39,049 nt of DNA from Chloroflexi bacterium 54-19 (GTDB lineage Bacteria; Chloroflexota; Chloroflexia; Chloroheliales; Chloroheliaceae), in the NCBI GenBank assembly GCA_001898225.1, contig MKTJ01000082.1:1-39049 (forward strand), in the 5' to 3' direction. The notes below the pieces were generated by a model, which searched no databases, was not told where the DNA came from, and saw nothing but the letters and a program-made list of their open reading frames with translations. This document shows, one piece after another, positions 13,842 through 21,760 of this stretch. A program made the translations under genes and the position numbers. How positions within the stretch are numbered: position 1 is the stretch's first letter; the number at the start of each line of letters is the position of its first letter.

Positions 13842-15761
13842 ATGACAAGCTCCAGGGGGACAAAAGTGCCGGAAAAGCTAATTTCTAAAAAGGCCGATGA
13901 ACAGACTGCCGAAATAGAGGGTGAAGAAGAAAATCCACCCCAACAGGCCGTCCTGGATAATCTCTTTGCCAAACTGGACCAGCTTACCCACTTGCTAACC
14001 GAGGAACAGCCAGGCGAAGCGGTTTCGGTAACGGCTCCCCAGTTCAGAGACAAACTGAAAAAGGGGCTACTGAATATTTTCCTTGAGACCGAGTTAGAAG
14101 AACTGAACCAGCCGCAAAACACCGAGCGAGTAAAATTTACCAGGGAGTTATTTACCGACGTTAGAAGAACGCTGGAAGCCCGCGTCAGCTATGGAGAGGA
14201 ACCGACTTCTCCCTCTTATACTTATCCGCCCTTTGATACTGACCTTGATGACTTTGAAACTGAGCCGGAGAACGAGCAACCGGAGAGCGCTGAACCTGTC
14301 TTCGAGGAAAGTGAGATTGAGCTTCAGCCGCAGACCCAGGACCGCGAGGCTGTTATAGATAAGCTTGTTTCAATCCTGCTGGATAACCAGGAATTGCTCG
14401 GCACTGGGACAGGCGCAGTGGGTCCGGTGACCGGAAAAACCAAAAAGCTGCTGCCCCAGACCGGCCAGACCAGCGAAATACTCCAGGTGTTGAGTGCGGC
14501 CTTCTACCAGGCTACCCGCGAGGCTTTAGCCTTGAATACCTTTAAAGCGATGGATGATAGCCCCTGGCCGACCGCCCGGCTGAGCAAAGGTGGGGCTAAC
14601 GGTCACGCCCAGTTAGTGCCTCCGGTAATTGAAAACGAGCCGCTTTTGCCTCCCAAGGAGACCGAACGCTGGGTCCAGGTGATGTGGAAACAGCGCGAGG
14701 AACTCTCGGACCTCGACGCCGACGCCCTGGATTTGTTGTGCCACTTCTGGCTTGAACAGGCCAAGCGGCCCGAAGACGCCGCCGTAGCCCACATAGACGA
14801 ATTCCTCGAAATGCGCGGCCTCAAGAAGAACCAGAGCGGCTCAGGACGGCGCGGTGGCTACAAACAGGAACAGCGCCTGGAAATGTTGAGGGCGCTTTCG
14901 CATATCCAGAGCATCTGGTTAAAAATGGGCCAGATTGAAATTTACGAGGAAAGCGATAAGACAGGGTCAGGACGCGCTAATTCGACCATGCGAAAGAGCC
15001 AGGGCCGCAAAAGACAACCGGTCACCAAACAAATTGAAAGCCGGGCGTTTGTCGTCACCGACCGCCTGGGTCAGCTAAACATGGACGGCTATATGGAGGT
15101 CGAGCAGTTCAAGTACCGTCCGGGCGACTTGTTTGCACATTTTCTGCTGGGTCCGGGGCGGCAGACCGCTATAATGTCGGCCAAGGCGGTCCAGTACGAC
15201 CCCTACCGTCAGAAGTGGGAAAAACGCTTGGCCCGCTACCTGAGCTGGCAATGGCGTATACAGGCCAGCCGGACCGGCTACAGCCGCCCGTACCGGGTCA
15301 ACACCCTCCTGGAAGTGGTCGGAGAGGAAAACGGCCCCCAGCGACCTCACCTTATCCGAAACCGGCTGGAAAAGGCCCTGGACTGTCTCCAGGAAGACAA
15401 GCTGATAGCTTCCTGGCAGTATGAGCGCTGGGACGAGGAAATGGGCGGACGGCCCGGCTGGATCCAGAACTGGAGGGAAGCGACCCTTTTAATCGAGCCC
15501 CCGGCTTCTATAGCTGAAAGTTACCGGTCGTTGGAAAGACACCAGGAAACGGCGACCAACCGTAGACTTCCCCAGGCCGAGCGGGCCGAGAATATTATCC
15601 AGCAGCTTAAAGATAAACGGAAAAAGCTTGGTATTTCGCAGCGGGACTGCGCCGTTGAGCTCGGTTGCGGGCAGGGTTTTCTGAGTAAGCTGGAATCGGG
15701 TGTTGCCAAACCCTCCGAGCAACTACTCGAAAGGATAAAGGAATGGCTCGTCTCCAAATAA
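13842..15761 (+). CDS. Putative replication initiator with C-terminal Xre-type HTH
   Basis: This 639-residue protein has an acidic, low-complexity N-terminal third (Glu/Asp-rich around 125-165). A likely winged-helix core follows at about 273-370 (LSDLDADALDLLCHFWLEQ, RRGGYKQEQRLEMLRALSHIQ), then a second globular region at about 385-560. A cro/C1-type helix-turn-helix lies at about 583-637 (KLGISQRDCAVELGCGQGFLSKLESG). The ATG at 13842 has AAGGGA upstream; another ATG at 13834 is out of frame. It sits between parS and the iteron array, the usual place for a Rep protein. The initiator role is inferred from context and from the two-winged-helix-like layout; a transcriptional regulator of the replicon is the alternative. 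Confidence 0.65.
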   Translation: MTSSRGTKVPEKLISKKADEQTAEIEGEEENPPQQAVLDNLFAKLDQLTHLLTEEQPGEAVSVTAPQFRDKLKKGLLNIFLETELEELNQPQNTERVKFTRELFTDVRRTLEARVSYGEEPTSPSYTYPPFDTDLDDFETEPENEQPESAEPVFEESEIELQPQTQDREAVIDKLVSILLDNQELLGTGTGAVGPVTGKTKKLLPQTGQTSEILQVLSAAFYQATREALALNTFKAMDDSPWPTARLSKGGANGHAQLVPPVIENEPLLPPKETERWVQVMWKQREELSDLDADALDLLCHFWLEQAKRPEDAAVAHIDEFLEMRGLKKNQSGSGRRGGYKQEQRLEMLRALSHIQSIWLKMGQIEIYEESDKTGSGRANSTMRKSQGRKRQPVTKQIESRAFVVTDRLGQLNMDGYMEVEQFKYRPGDLFAHFLLGPGRQTAIMSAKAVQYDPYRQKWEKRLARYLSWQWRIQASRTGYSRPYRVNTLLEVVGEENGPQRPHLIRNRLEKALDCLQEDKLIASWQYERWDEEMGGRPGWIQNWREATLLIEPPASIAESYRSLERHQETATNRRLPQAERAENIIQQLKDKRKKLGISQRDCAVELGCGQGFLSKLESGVAKPSEQLLERIKEWLVSK

Positions 15762-16557
15762 AATATTCCTAAAAATTACTACAAGTCGGGATTATCCTTG
15801 CTACACTGATTCCTGGGTTTTTACCTCTAAATTGACATAATACTCACTACCAAGTTTTCCTGACTCTGAAATGTCAGCCAGCAAATGATTATTCATTGTC
15901 ATTTTATGTAAAGTTCTCGCGGGTAATTGATAATATTCCTGCATCTTTTATTGGCTAATTCTAGCGTTTTGGAATCGTTATTCCCGGTGATTTAGCATGA
16001 TTCCCAGGTGTAAACCCCTAATTTGAGGCTGGTTTTCCTGCTAAAGTTAAGCCTGATTCCAAGAATATTCCTAAGATTACCGGGAGTCGGGATTATCGTT
16101 GCAATGGAATATGGCATGATATTCCTGAAAATGACTGCAAGTCGGTACTATCGTTGCAACCAGGCATATTTTATTCCTGATATTCCCGGAGTCGGGATTA
16201 TCGTTGCAACTTTAGGAATCAAAATCACTTAAAAGCCGCCAAATATTCCTGCTTTGAGAGTATGTCGGGATTATCTTCAACGCATGTCGGGATTATCTAA
16301 AGCAAGAGTCGGGATTATACATGCAACCAACCAATTTTTTTAGCCTCAAAAACCCCTCGAATTCCTCCCTAATAAATTAATCATGTTAAGCCATATAGTC
16401 ATCAGGAATTAGGAATATGCGGTTTTATATAATCGTAGAGGTGAATTCCAGGTCCTAATTCTATGCCTGGTTCATCTGCGACTAATTAACGGGTTCCCTA
16501 TCCAACGCTCCTTTCCGGTAATTTTACCGGCTACCGGCAATCATGCAGGGAAACTAT
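15762..16557. other. Probable replication origin region (AT-rich with iterons)
   Basis: This roughly 800-bp gap between the two large replication-type genes is clearly richer in A+T than its surroundings and contains the iteron array annotated separately. I see no supported gene; the short open frame through 16023-16232 simply translates the repeats. Absence of coding sequence, iterons and flanking initiator genes together mark it as the likely origin. Confidence 0.65.
15764..16328 (+). repeat. Iteron array, composite repeats with a GTCGGGATTATC core
   Basis: The core GTCGGGATTATC occurs at 15785, 16086, 16141 (one variant, GTCGGTACTATC), 16191, 16264, 16286 and 16308 (last base A). Four copies are extended rightward toward GTCGGGATTATCGTTGCAAC, and the first four are preceded 19-21 bp upstream by TATTCCT (15764, 16066, 16120, 16172). 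The last three copies are spaced exactly 22 bp apart, about two helical turns, so a bound protein would line up on one face. All are in one orientation. This is the pattern expected of initiator-binding iterons. Confidence 0.85.
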
Positions 16558-18330
16558 ATGACACTCAGCAGGGCAAACATTCCGGGGTACCCAAAAGCAA
16601 AGTTTATAGAATCAAAAGAAAAACAGCTTGTGGAGGCTTCTGAAATAGAAGAACCCGTTAGCCGGGAAGATGGCGGGTTGGCGTTACCACCTTTTAAGGT
16701 CTTATTGCAATGGCTTCACTTCTACCATGCCCGGACCGGTTCCTGGCCGGAACCCGAAGAATTGGCAACCTTTTTGGTTCCAGCCACCGCTAACCGTTCT
16801 GCAAATATCCCGAATTACTCTGTTGCCACCAACACTCACCCTGATAACAAGGCCATTACCACTGAACTTAGCAGCCAAACTATGGAAAAACGCCTGCTAA
16901 AGTTTGTACCGGTTAAATCCACCAGAGAGAAAGAGGCGGTCAACTTGAAGGCCGCCCTGGACCGGGCGACCTCATTCGAACTGAAATCCTCTCCATACTA
17001 CCGGGCTGCACTAGATTTGATAGAAAAACACGCGGCTTTTAACACACTGAGTGACACCGCAGTCTTAACCCTTGGCTCCCTGTTAGCATGGTGCAACTAC
17101 CCCAAATTTATAGCAAACTTCGAAGAAAAAGGGTTCGGTCCGAGCATGTATTTGCCACTCGAACAATGGAGCAAAACCCTTAAAATGCGAAAAGCTACCT
17201 TGAGCGCCTGTATAAAAGAATTGGAGAAAACCGGGCTTTTACTGACACACGCGCAAACTTCGGCGGGAACCGCAAAACGGTGCTACCGGTTAGCGGTCCC
17301 GTTAGGCCAAACCTTGCCAACTTTCGACCCCTGCGAGGCTATAGGTGAGCGGGAACCGGCAGCGGAACCGGAATCGATAAATACCCAACCCCTGGGAACC
17401 CAAATGAACTCGGAACCGGAAGTCATGACTCATGAACAAAATTATAATTTAATTCAGAATAAGAATAATAAACCCATGAGTAATCAAGATCTGAATAAAA
17501 AAAATCATGGGCATGAAGGTCCGGTTGAGCCGGGAACTGTCGAGGAAAAGCTGACTTTCCTGGTTGAAGTAGCGTCTTTTCCAGGTTACACCAGCCCGGA
17601 GGGGTTGGTTACCCTCGACAAACGGGAGGCCTTAAAGTTCGCGACGGCTTCGCAGCTTGACCTTAACAGCCTCAAGAGAATTTACCATCATACCCTAAAA
17701 GCCTGGACAAACGGCAAATGCACCAAAAACCCAATTGGCTTTTTTCACCGGTCGTTGTCGGCTCACCTGAACCAGCAGGGAACGGCAAACCTAACCACGC
17801 CTTTTCAGCCGGCCCTTCCTGATTTGGAAAATCTACCCAGCTTTAAAGTTCCGGGAACCGGTATCTCTAAATTTTCAGGTTCCCGGTTCCCTAAACAAGC
17901 GGTCCGCCGGAATGGTTCCCCAATCTATAGCGACGACAAGTCCGTAGCAACTGCTCAGAGTGACCTGGCTGGCACCGAAGATTATCCAGGCCAACAAGCC
18001 ACCAGCAACCAGGTTTCGTTCGTGGACTTTTTTAACCGCGACCAGACCGTCTTCACCCTTCAGACGCAAGTCCTGGCGGCTTTAGAAAACCGTTTCAAAC
18101 AGCCGGAACTGGCTAAAATACTGGCGCAGCTAAAATGGCGTATGTCCCTGGCGGAAGGAAAGGTGCGCGTCGGATTGGAAAATACCGGCGCAATGAATGG
18201 TCCGGCCCCGGTCTTCGGGCAGAGTGAACTATCTTTACTAAAAATCGCGCTTTCCCAAAGCATCCGGTCACTTACCGGGGTAGGTACTATCGAGGAATCT
18301 TTTGAAATCGAGATTGTAATAATAGATTGA
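16558..18330 (+). CDS. Putative second replication protein, possible DnaA-N-like C-terminal domain
   Basis: This protein of about 590 residues starts just after the iterons. The ATG at 16558 is preferred because AGGGA lies six bases upstream; an in-frame ATG at 16543 has no ribosome binding site. A winged-helix-like segment is seen at about residues 175-250 (MYLPLEQWSKTLKMRKATLSACIKELEKTGLLL), a DnaD/RepA-style layout. A polar, Asn/Lys-rich linker follows around 300-320. The last 85 residues (LAKILAQLKWRMSLAEGKVRVG ending in FEIEIVIID) have the alternating pattern of DnaA domain I, which recruits DnaB helicase. No ATPase motifs are seen. The function is inferred from location and these faint similarities. 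Confidence 0.55.
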   Translation: MTLSRANIPGYPKAKFIESKEKQLVEASEIEEPVSREDGGLALPPFKVLLQWLHFYHARTGSWPEPEELATFLVPATANRSANIPNYSVATNTHPDNKAITTELSSQTMEKRLLKFVPVKSTREKEAVNLKAALDRATSFELKSSPYYRAALDLIEKHAAFNTLSDTAVLTLGSLLAWCNYPKFIANFEEKGFGPSMYLPLEQWSKTLKMRKATLSACIKELEKTGLLLTHAQTSAGTAKRCYRLAVPLGQTLPTFDPCEAIGEREPAAEPESINTQPLGTQMNSEPEVMTHEQNYNLIQNKNNKPMSNQDLNKKNHGHEGPVEPGTVEEKLTFLVEVASFPGYTSPEGLVTLDKREALKFATASQLDLNSLKRIYHHTLKAWTNGKCTKNPIGFFHRSLSAHLNQQGTANLTTPFQPALPDLENLPSFKVPGTGISKFSGSRFPKQAVRRNGSPIYSDDKSVATAQSDLAGTEDYPGQQATSNQVSFVDFFNRDQTVFTLQTQVLAALENRFKQPELAKILAQLKWRMSLAEGKVRVGLENTGAMNGPAPVFGQSELSLLKIALSQSIRSLTGVGTIEESFEIEIVIID

Positions 18331-18331
18331 C

Positions 18332-18348
18332 CGTTAAACCCTTTAACG
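18332..18348. other. Short perfect hairpin after the second replication gene
   Basis: CGTTAAA and TTTAACG form a perfect 7-bp stem with a CCC loop, starting two bases after the stop codon. No T-run follows, so it is not a standard intrinsic terminator; it may protect the mRNA end. The next gene is convergent. Confidence 0.35.
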
Positions 18349-18446
18349 ACATCAAAGATATTCTGTTGTTGCTGCGAGAAGTTTCTAACAACCCGGTTTG
18401 AATTGCCAGGGCATCAAGTTTACATAACTATTTATTCGAGGCCGGG

Positions 18447-19493
18447 CTACGGCTCTTCCTGTTGGAAATCGGGACTATAACCTTTTTGCCGGAACCGGTA
18501 AGGCGAGGCGCCCATCACCCGCTTGAAGACCCGGCTGAAATGATAGGGATCGTCGTAGCCCTCGGCCCTGGCAATAGAATTAATACTTCTTTCGGTCTGC
18601 AACAGTAATTGGGCGGCTCGTTCTATCCGCAACTGCTCGAAGTATTGGTGAGGGTTGCGCCCGGTAACTTTGTAAAAGGCCTGCCGGAAAGTGGTCTGGC
18701 TCATACCACATTTTTCAGCCAGGTCGGCGCTGGTATAGTGAGACTGGTTCGAAACGGCCAGTTCAGCCAGGAGCGCCAAAATGTGTTGTTCGGTCTCTGG
18801 CTGATTACTGGCAGCAAACCCGCTGGAAGCTGCCTCCCCAGCGATGGCGGTCAGGGCCCCGCAAAGTACCTCGTTAGCGATTAGCTGGGCAGGGAAGTCG
18901 AATTGGGCCTGGGTCTGGTAAATTTGAACCAATTTTTCAAGTTTTTCTCGCATCAGGTGGGGTTGGTGCAAGGGTGTAACAAGGGGCAGGACCAATCCGC
19001 TCCCGGTGTTTTGCCCCAGACTGAAAGAAGGAATCAGTTCAGCCGGTTGCCGGGTTACGAATTCGTCCAGCATCCTGAGGTTGCCTAGCATTCTTAAATT
19101 CAAGAAAGCCTTTATCTCCGGCTGAAAGTGCAAATCAAAATGGACCGCAATATGTGTCCCGGTTGTGTTGGCCCAGGCGTGGATAAAATCAGGTGGGATA
19201 AAAACAATCGAGCCCGGACCTACGTCAAAGCTGCCCCCGGCCTCCTCCACCCAGATCCAGGCCGTACCCTCGCATTGTAAAACCAGTTCGAAATCTAAAA
19301 TCCGGCGTTTGCGGGCAACCTCCATGCTTTCGGCAGGTTCCGTGCGGAGGATATGGGCCAGGCGCAGCCAGGGCGAAAGAGGCCCAGGGGGTAAATTCAG
19401 GGGCTGGGGAGCCGCTTTTAGGGGCATAAGGTCCAGGCCTGGCAGCTTTGGCGTGGTATTGTTGTTTGATGAAATATCCATCTTTTGTTTCAT
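18447..19493 (-). CDS. AraC-family transcriptional regulator with cupin sensor
   Basis: This 348-residue regulator has an N-terminal cupin-like sugar-sensing domain (about 60-130; FDVGPGSIVFIPPDFIHAW). It has a C-terminal AraC DNA-binding domain with two helix-turn-helix units (about 245-340; SADLAEKCGMSQTTFRQAFYKVTGRNPHQYFEQLRIERAAQLL is spread over this part, and the second unit contains INSIARAEGYDDPYHFSRVF). AraC proteins of this layout usually activate carbohydrate genes. The start is uncertain: ATGs at 19493 and 19481 both lack a clear ribosome binding site. It is divergent from the PhyH gene with a 166-bp shared region, so that gene is a likely target. Confidence 0.92.
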   Translation of the reverse strand: MKQKMDISSNNNTTPKLPGLDLMPLKAAPQPLNLPPGPLSPWLRLAHILRTEPAESMEVARKRRILDFELVLQCEGTAWIWVEEAGGSFDVGPGSIVFIPPDFIHAWANTTGTHIAVHFDLHFQPEIKAFLNLRMLGNLRMLDEFVTRQPAELIPSFSLGQNTGSGLVLPLVTPLHQPHLMREKLEKLVQIYQTQAQFDFPAQLIANEVLCGALTAIAGEAASSGFAASNQPETEQHILALLAELAVSNQSHYTSADLAEKCGMSQTTFRQAFYKVTGRNPHQYFEQLRIERAAQLLLQTERSINSIARAEGYDDPYHFSRVFKRVMGASPYRFRQKGYSPDFQQEEP

Positions 19494-19659
19494 TTTAGCT
19501 ATGGTTTATTTTGTGATTGGGTCTATTATAGGAATGGAACGCTTGAATAACAAGAAAACTGCTAAATGTTTTTTACAAATTAAATCTATCCGGTGATTGT
19601 TCCAGGGTAAAATACCCCGAAGTCAGTGATAATGCAAGGTCCGCAATGAGGAGGAAAAG
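19494..19659. promoter_or_regulatory. Shared promoter region between araC-type and phyH-type genes
   Basis: This 166-bp divergent region has a small perfect inverted repeat GGGTA-AAA-TACCC at 19605-19617 and a GATAAT -10-like box at 19628-19633 facing the dioxygenase gene. I do not see a convincing -35. AraC-family binding sites are expected here, but no pair of direct repeats stands out. Confidence 0.35.
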
Positions 19660-20487
19660 ATGATAAACCTGGCCGAAAAACAAACCCATTATCTCCCGTT
19701 TGTTGAGAGTGATCCCCAGGCGAGCGCTGCCGAACTGCGCGGCCAGTTCCAGGAGAACAGCTATCTGTTTTTCCGGGGGTTGGTGCCATCTGAAAAAATC
19801 TTGCAGGTGCGCCGGGCGGTCCTGGAAGTCTGCATGGCCGATGGCTGGCTGGATCCCTCTACGGACCTGATGGATGCTATCGTCAGGCCGGGCATGAAGC
19901 CGACCTCGGAAGGCTATCCGGGTTATTCCGCGGTTTACCGGAAAGTGCTGCGTCTCCCGGTTTTTCACGATTTTCCTAACGACCCCAACCTGCTAAAGAT
20001 TGCCGGTATCCTGCTCGATATTGCTCCCGAAGAAGTGCTGGTCCATCCCCGCCGGATTGGTCGGATGACTTTCCCCAATAACCAGGGCGCGACCACTCCG
20101 CCTCACCAGGATTATTTCTATATTCGCGGCTCGGTTGATACTTATTCCTGCTGGATACCCCTGGGCGAATGTCCGGTGGAGTTGGGTGGGCTGGCGATTA
20201 TGCCCGGTTCACACCGGGGCGGCTATCTCGAACATACCGCCAGGTTCCAGGGCGCGGTAGGTGGGGTCGGTATACCGGTGGACGAAAGCACCGCCACCTG
20301 GCACACCACCGATTTTGGCCTGGGCGATGCCCTTTTCTTCCATTCGCATAGCATCCACAAAGCCCTGCCTAACCTGACTTCCGACCGGTTGCGGATTTCT
20401 ACCGATAACCGCTACCAGCGCCCGCAGGATAGAATCGAGCCGGATGCCTTGCTGCCGCACGGGGTTGCCGACGAGCAATTTGATTAG
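19660..20487 (+). CDS. Phytanoyl-CoA dioxygenase (PhyH) family oxygenase
   Basis: This 275-residue protein has the Fe(II)/2-oxoglutarate facial triad: His149 and Asp151 in PPHQD and a distal histidine, probably His233 in HSHSIHKA. Arg243 or Arg245 is suited to bind 2-oxoglutarate. The GLAIMPGSHRGGYLE segment at about 177-191 is typical of PhyH proteins. It would hydroxylate a small molecule; the family covers many substrates, so none is assigned. The start is fixed by GAGGAGG six bases upstream. It is divergent from the AraC regulator and convergent with the polyol dehydrogenase, with terminators in between. Confidence 0.9.
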   Translation: MINLAEKQTHYLPFVESDPQASAAELRGQFQENSYLFFRGLVPSEKILQVRRAVLEVCMADGWLDPSTDLMDAIVRPGMKPTSEGYPGYSAVYRKVLRLPVFHDFPNDPNLLKIAGILLDIAPEEVLVHPRRIGRMTFPNNQGATTPPHQDYFYIRGSVDTYSCWIPLGECPVELGGLAIMPGSHRGGYLEHTARFQGAVGGVGIPVDESTATWHTTDFGLGDALFFHSHSIHKALPNLTSDRLRISTDNRYQRPQDRIEPDALLPHGVADEQFD

Positions 20488-20511
20488 GCCCTTAGTCTGG
20501 TAGTATTAATT

Positions 20512-20556
20512 AAAAGCCGCTTGCCGGGTGGATAAAACCTCGGCAGGCGGCTTTTT
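20512..20556 (+). terminator. Intrinsic terminator of the phyH-type gene
   Basis: GCCGCTTGCCG (20516-20526) pairs with CGGCAGGCGGC (20541-20551), one G-T pair apart from perfect, followed by TTTTT. The AAAA before the left arm makes it potentially bidirectional. Confidence 0.85.
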
Positions 20557-20570
20557 AGTGTTACTTGCTA

Positions 20571-20607
20571 AAAGGAGTGGCTCCGCAGGGTATCGCGGAA
20601 CCACTCC
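20571..20607 (-). terminator. Intrinsic terminator of the polyol dehydrogenase gene
   Basis: GGAGTGG-C-TCCGC (20574-20586) pairs with GCGGA-A-CCACTCC (20595-20607). On the minus strand the stem is followed by TTTAGC. It lies just past the dehydrogenase stop at 20613. Confidence 0.7.
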
Positions 20608-20612
20608 CCGTA

Positions 20613-21734
20613 TTATTCCGGTTTGAGGACCACCTTGATTGACTCCTGCCCTTCGTGGACCATATCGAGGGCATGCTGGAAATCTTCCAGGGGAAGCACG
20701 TGCGTGACCACCCCCTGCATGCTGATGAGTTCCTTATCGAGGAATTCAATCGCTTTGGGGTAAGCGTAGGGACCGAGGTGCGCCCCGTAAATATCGAGTT
20801 CCTTGCGGTCCCCGATAATGCTCCAATCGACCGAGGCCGGTTGGTTAAAGACGCTAAACTCGACAAACCGCCCCAACTTTCGAATCATGGCGAGCCCCTG
20901 CCCGACGCTGGCCGGGTGCCCGGTAGACTCGATATAGACGTCGCAGCCGTAGCCATCGGTCATTTCCAGGACTTTGCCTACCACGTCCTCTTTGGCGGGG
21001 TTCATCACAATATCGGCCCCGAACTGTTTGGCGAGGGCCAGGCGTTTGTCGTTCATATCCAGCACAATCAACTTGCTGGGGGTCTTGCGTTTGGCGGCTC
21101 CAATCATCCCCAGGCCCAGGGGACCGGCCCCGGCCAGCACCACGACATCGCCAAATTCAATCCGGCCCCGCTCGACGGCGTGGATAGAGCAGCTTAACGG
21201 CTCAATAAGGACGGCCAGTCTTTCAGGGATGTCGTTGGGCACTTTGTGGATGAGCGAGGCCGCCGGGAATTTCATGTATTGGGCCCAACCTCCGTTGACG
21301 TTATTTTGAAAACCAAAAATATCGTGGACCTGGCACATCCAGTACTGGCCGCGTTTGCAGTAGCGGCATTGCCAGCAGGGCACGATTTGCTCGGCAATAA
21401 CCCGTTCCCCGATTTGCAGGTTGCGGGTCTGGGTTGCCCTTTCGCCCAGCTTTGCGACATGGCCGACAAATTCGTGGCCGGGGATGACCGGGCCTTTCAC
21501 ATAGGGCGGGCTGCCGTTACCGCCCCAGAACATGCTGGCGCCCTCGTAGCACTTTATATCGCTGGCGCAGACCCCACACGACTCGACCTTGATTAATATC
21601 TCGTCCGGCCCGACTTCGGGGACGGCCACTTCTTCAAGCCGGTAATCGCGCGGCCCGTAATTGACCACCGCTTTCATGGATTGAGGCAGCGCAATGGTCC
21701 CGGATGAACCTGGTTTGTTTTCTGTTATGGTCAA
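20613..21734 (-). CDS. Zinc-dependent polyol dehydrogenase, EltD-like
   Basis: This 373-residue medium-chain dehydrogenase has the catalytic zinc ligands in GVCASD and GHEFVG. Its structural-zinc cysteines are in PCWQCRYCKRGQYWMCQ, and the NAD-binding GAGPLGLG is near residue 205. From memory it closely resembles the erythritol/L-threitol dehydrogenase EltD of Mycobacterium smegmatis, sharing IPGHEFVG, EQIVPCW-C-CKRGQY-MCQ-HD and the WSII-D-KELD-GAHLGPY block. A sugar alcohol is therefore the likely substrate, but which one is not known. Translation begins at TTG with GGAGG five bases upstream. It starts 26 bp after the upstream rhamnosidase gene, so the two are co-transcribed. Confidence 0.88.
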   Translation of the reverse strand: MTITENKPGSSGTIALPQSMKAVVNYGPRDYRLEEVAVPEVGPDEILIKVESCGVCASDIKCYEGASMFWGGNGSPPYVKGPVIPGHEFVGHVAKLGERATQTRNLQIGERVIAEQIVPCWQCRYCKRGQYWMCQVHDIFGFQNNVNGGWAQYMKFPAASLIHKVPNDIPERLAVLIEPLSCSIHAVERGRIEFGDVVVLAGAGPLGLGMIGAAKRKTPSKLIVLDMNDKRLALAKQFGADIVMNPAKEDVVGKVLEMTDGYGCDVYIESTGHPASVGQGLAMIRKLGRFVEFSVFNQPASVDWSIIGDRKELDIYGAHLGPYAYPKAIEFLDKELISMQGVVTHVLPLEDFQHALDMVHEGQESIKVVLKPE

Positions 21735-21760
21735 CTTTACCTCCGTTGTAAAAAGGTTTT

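Noticed and set aside
16023..16232. Open frame of 69 codons within the iteron region
   Set aside because: It translates the iterons themselves (PGVGIIVA repeated), has no ribosome binding site, and is explained by the repeats.
15764..16328. The repeat array as a CRISPR
   Set aside because: Repeats are short, unevenly spaced and degenerate, spacers are not uniform, and no cas genes are near; iterons fit better.
18741..18760. GGTTCGAAAC-like stretch as a tRNA T-arm
   Set aside because: It falls inside the AraC-type coding sequence and no cloverleaf can be drawn around it.
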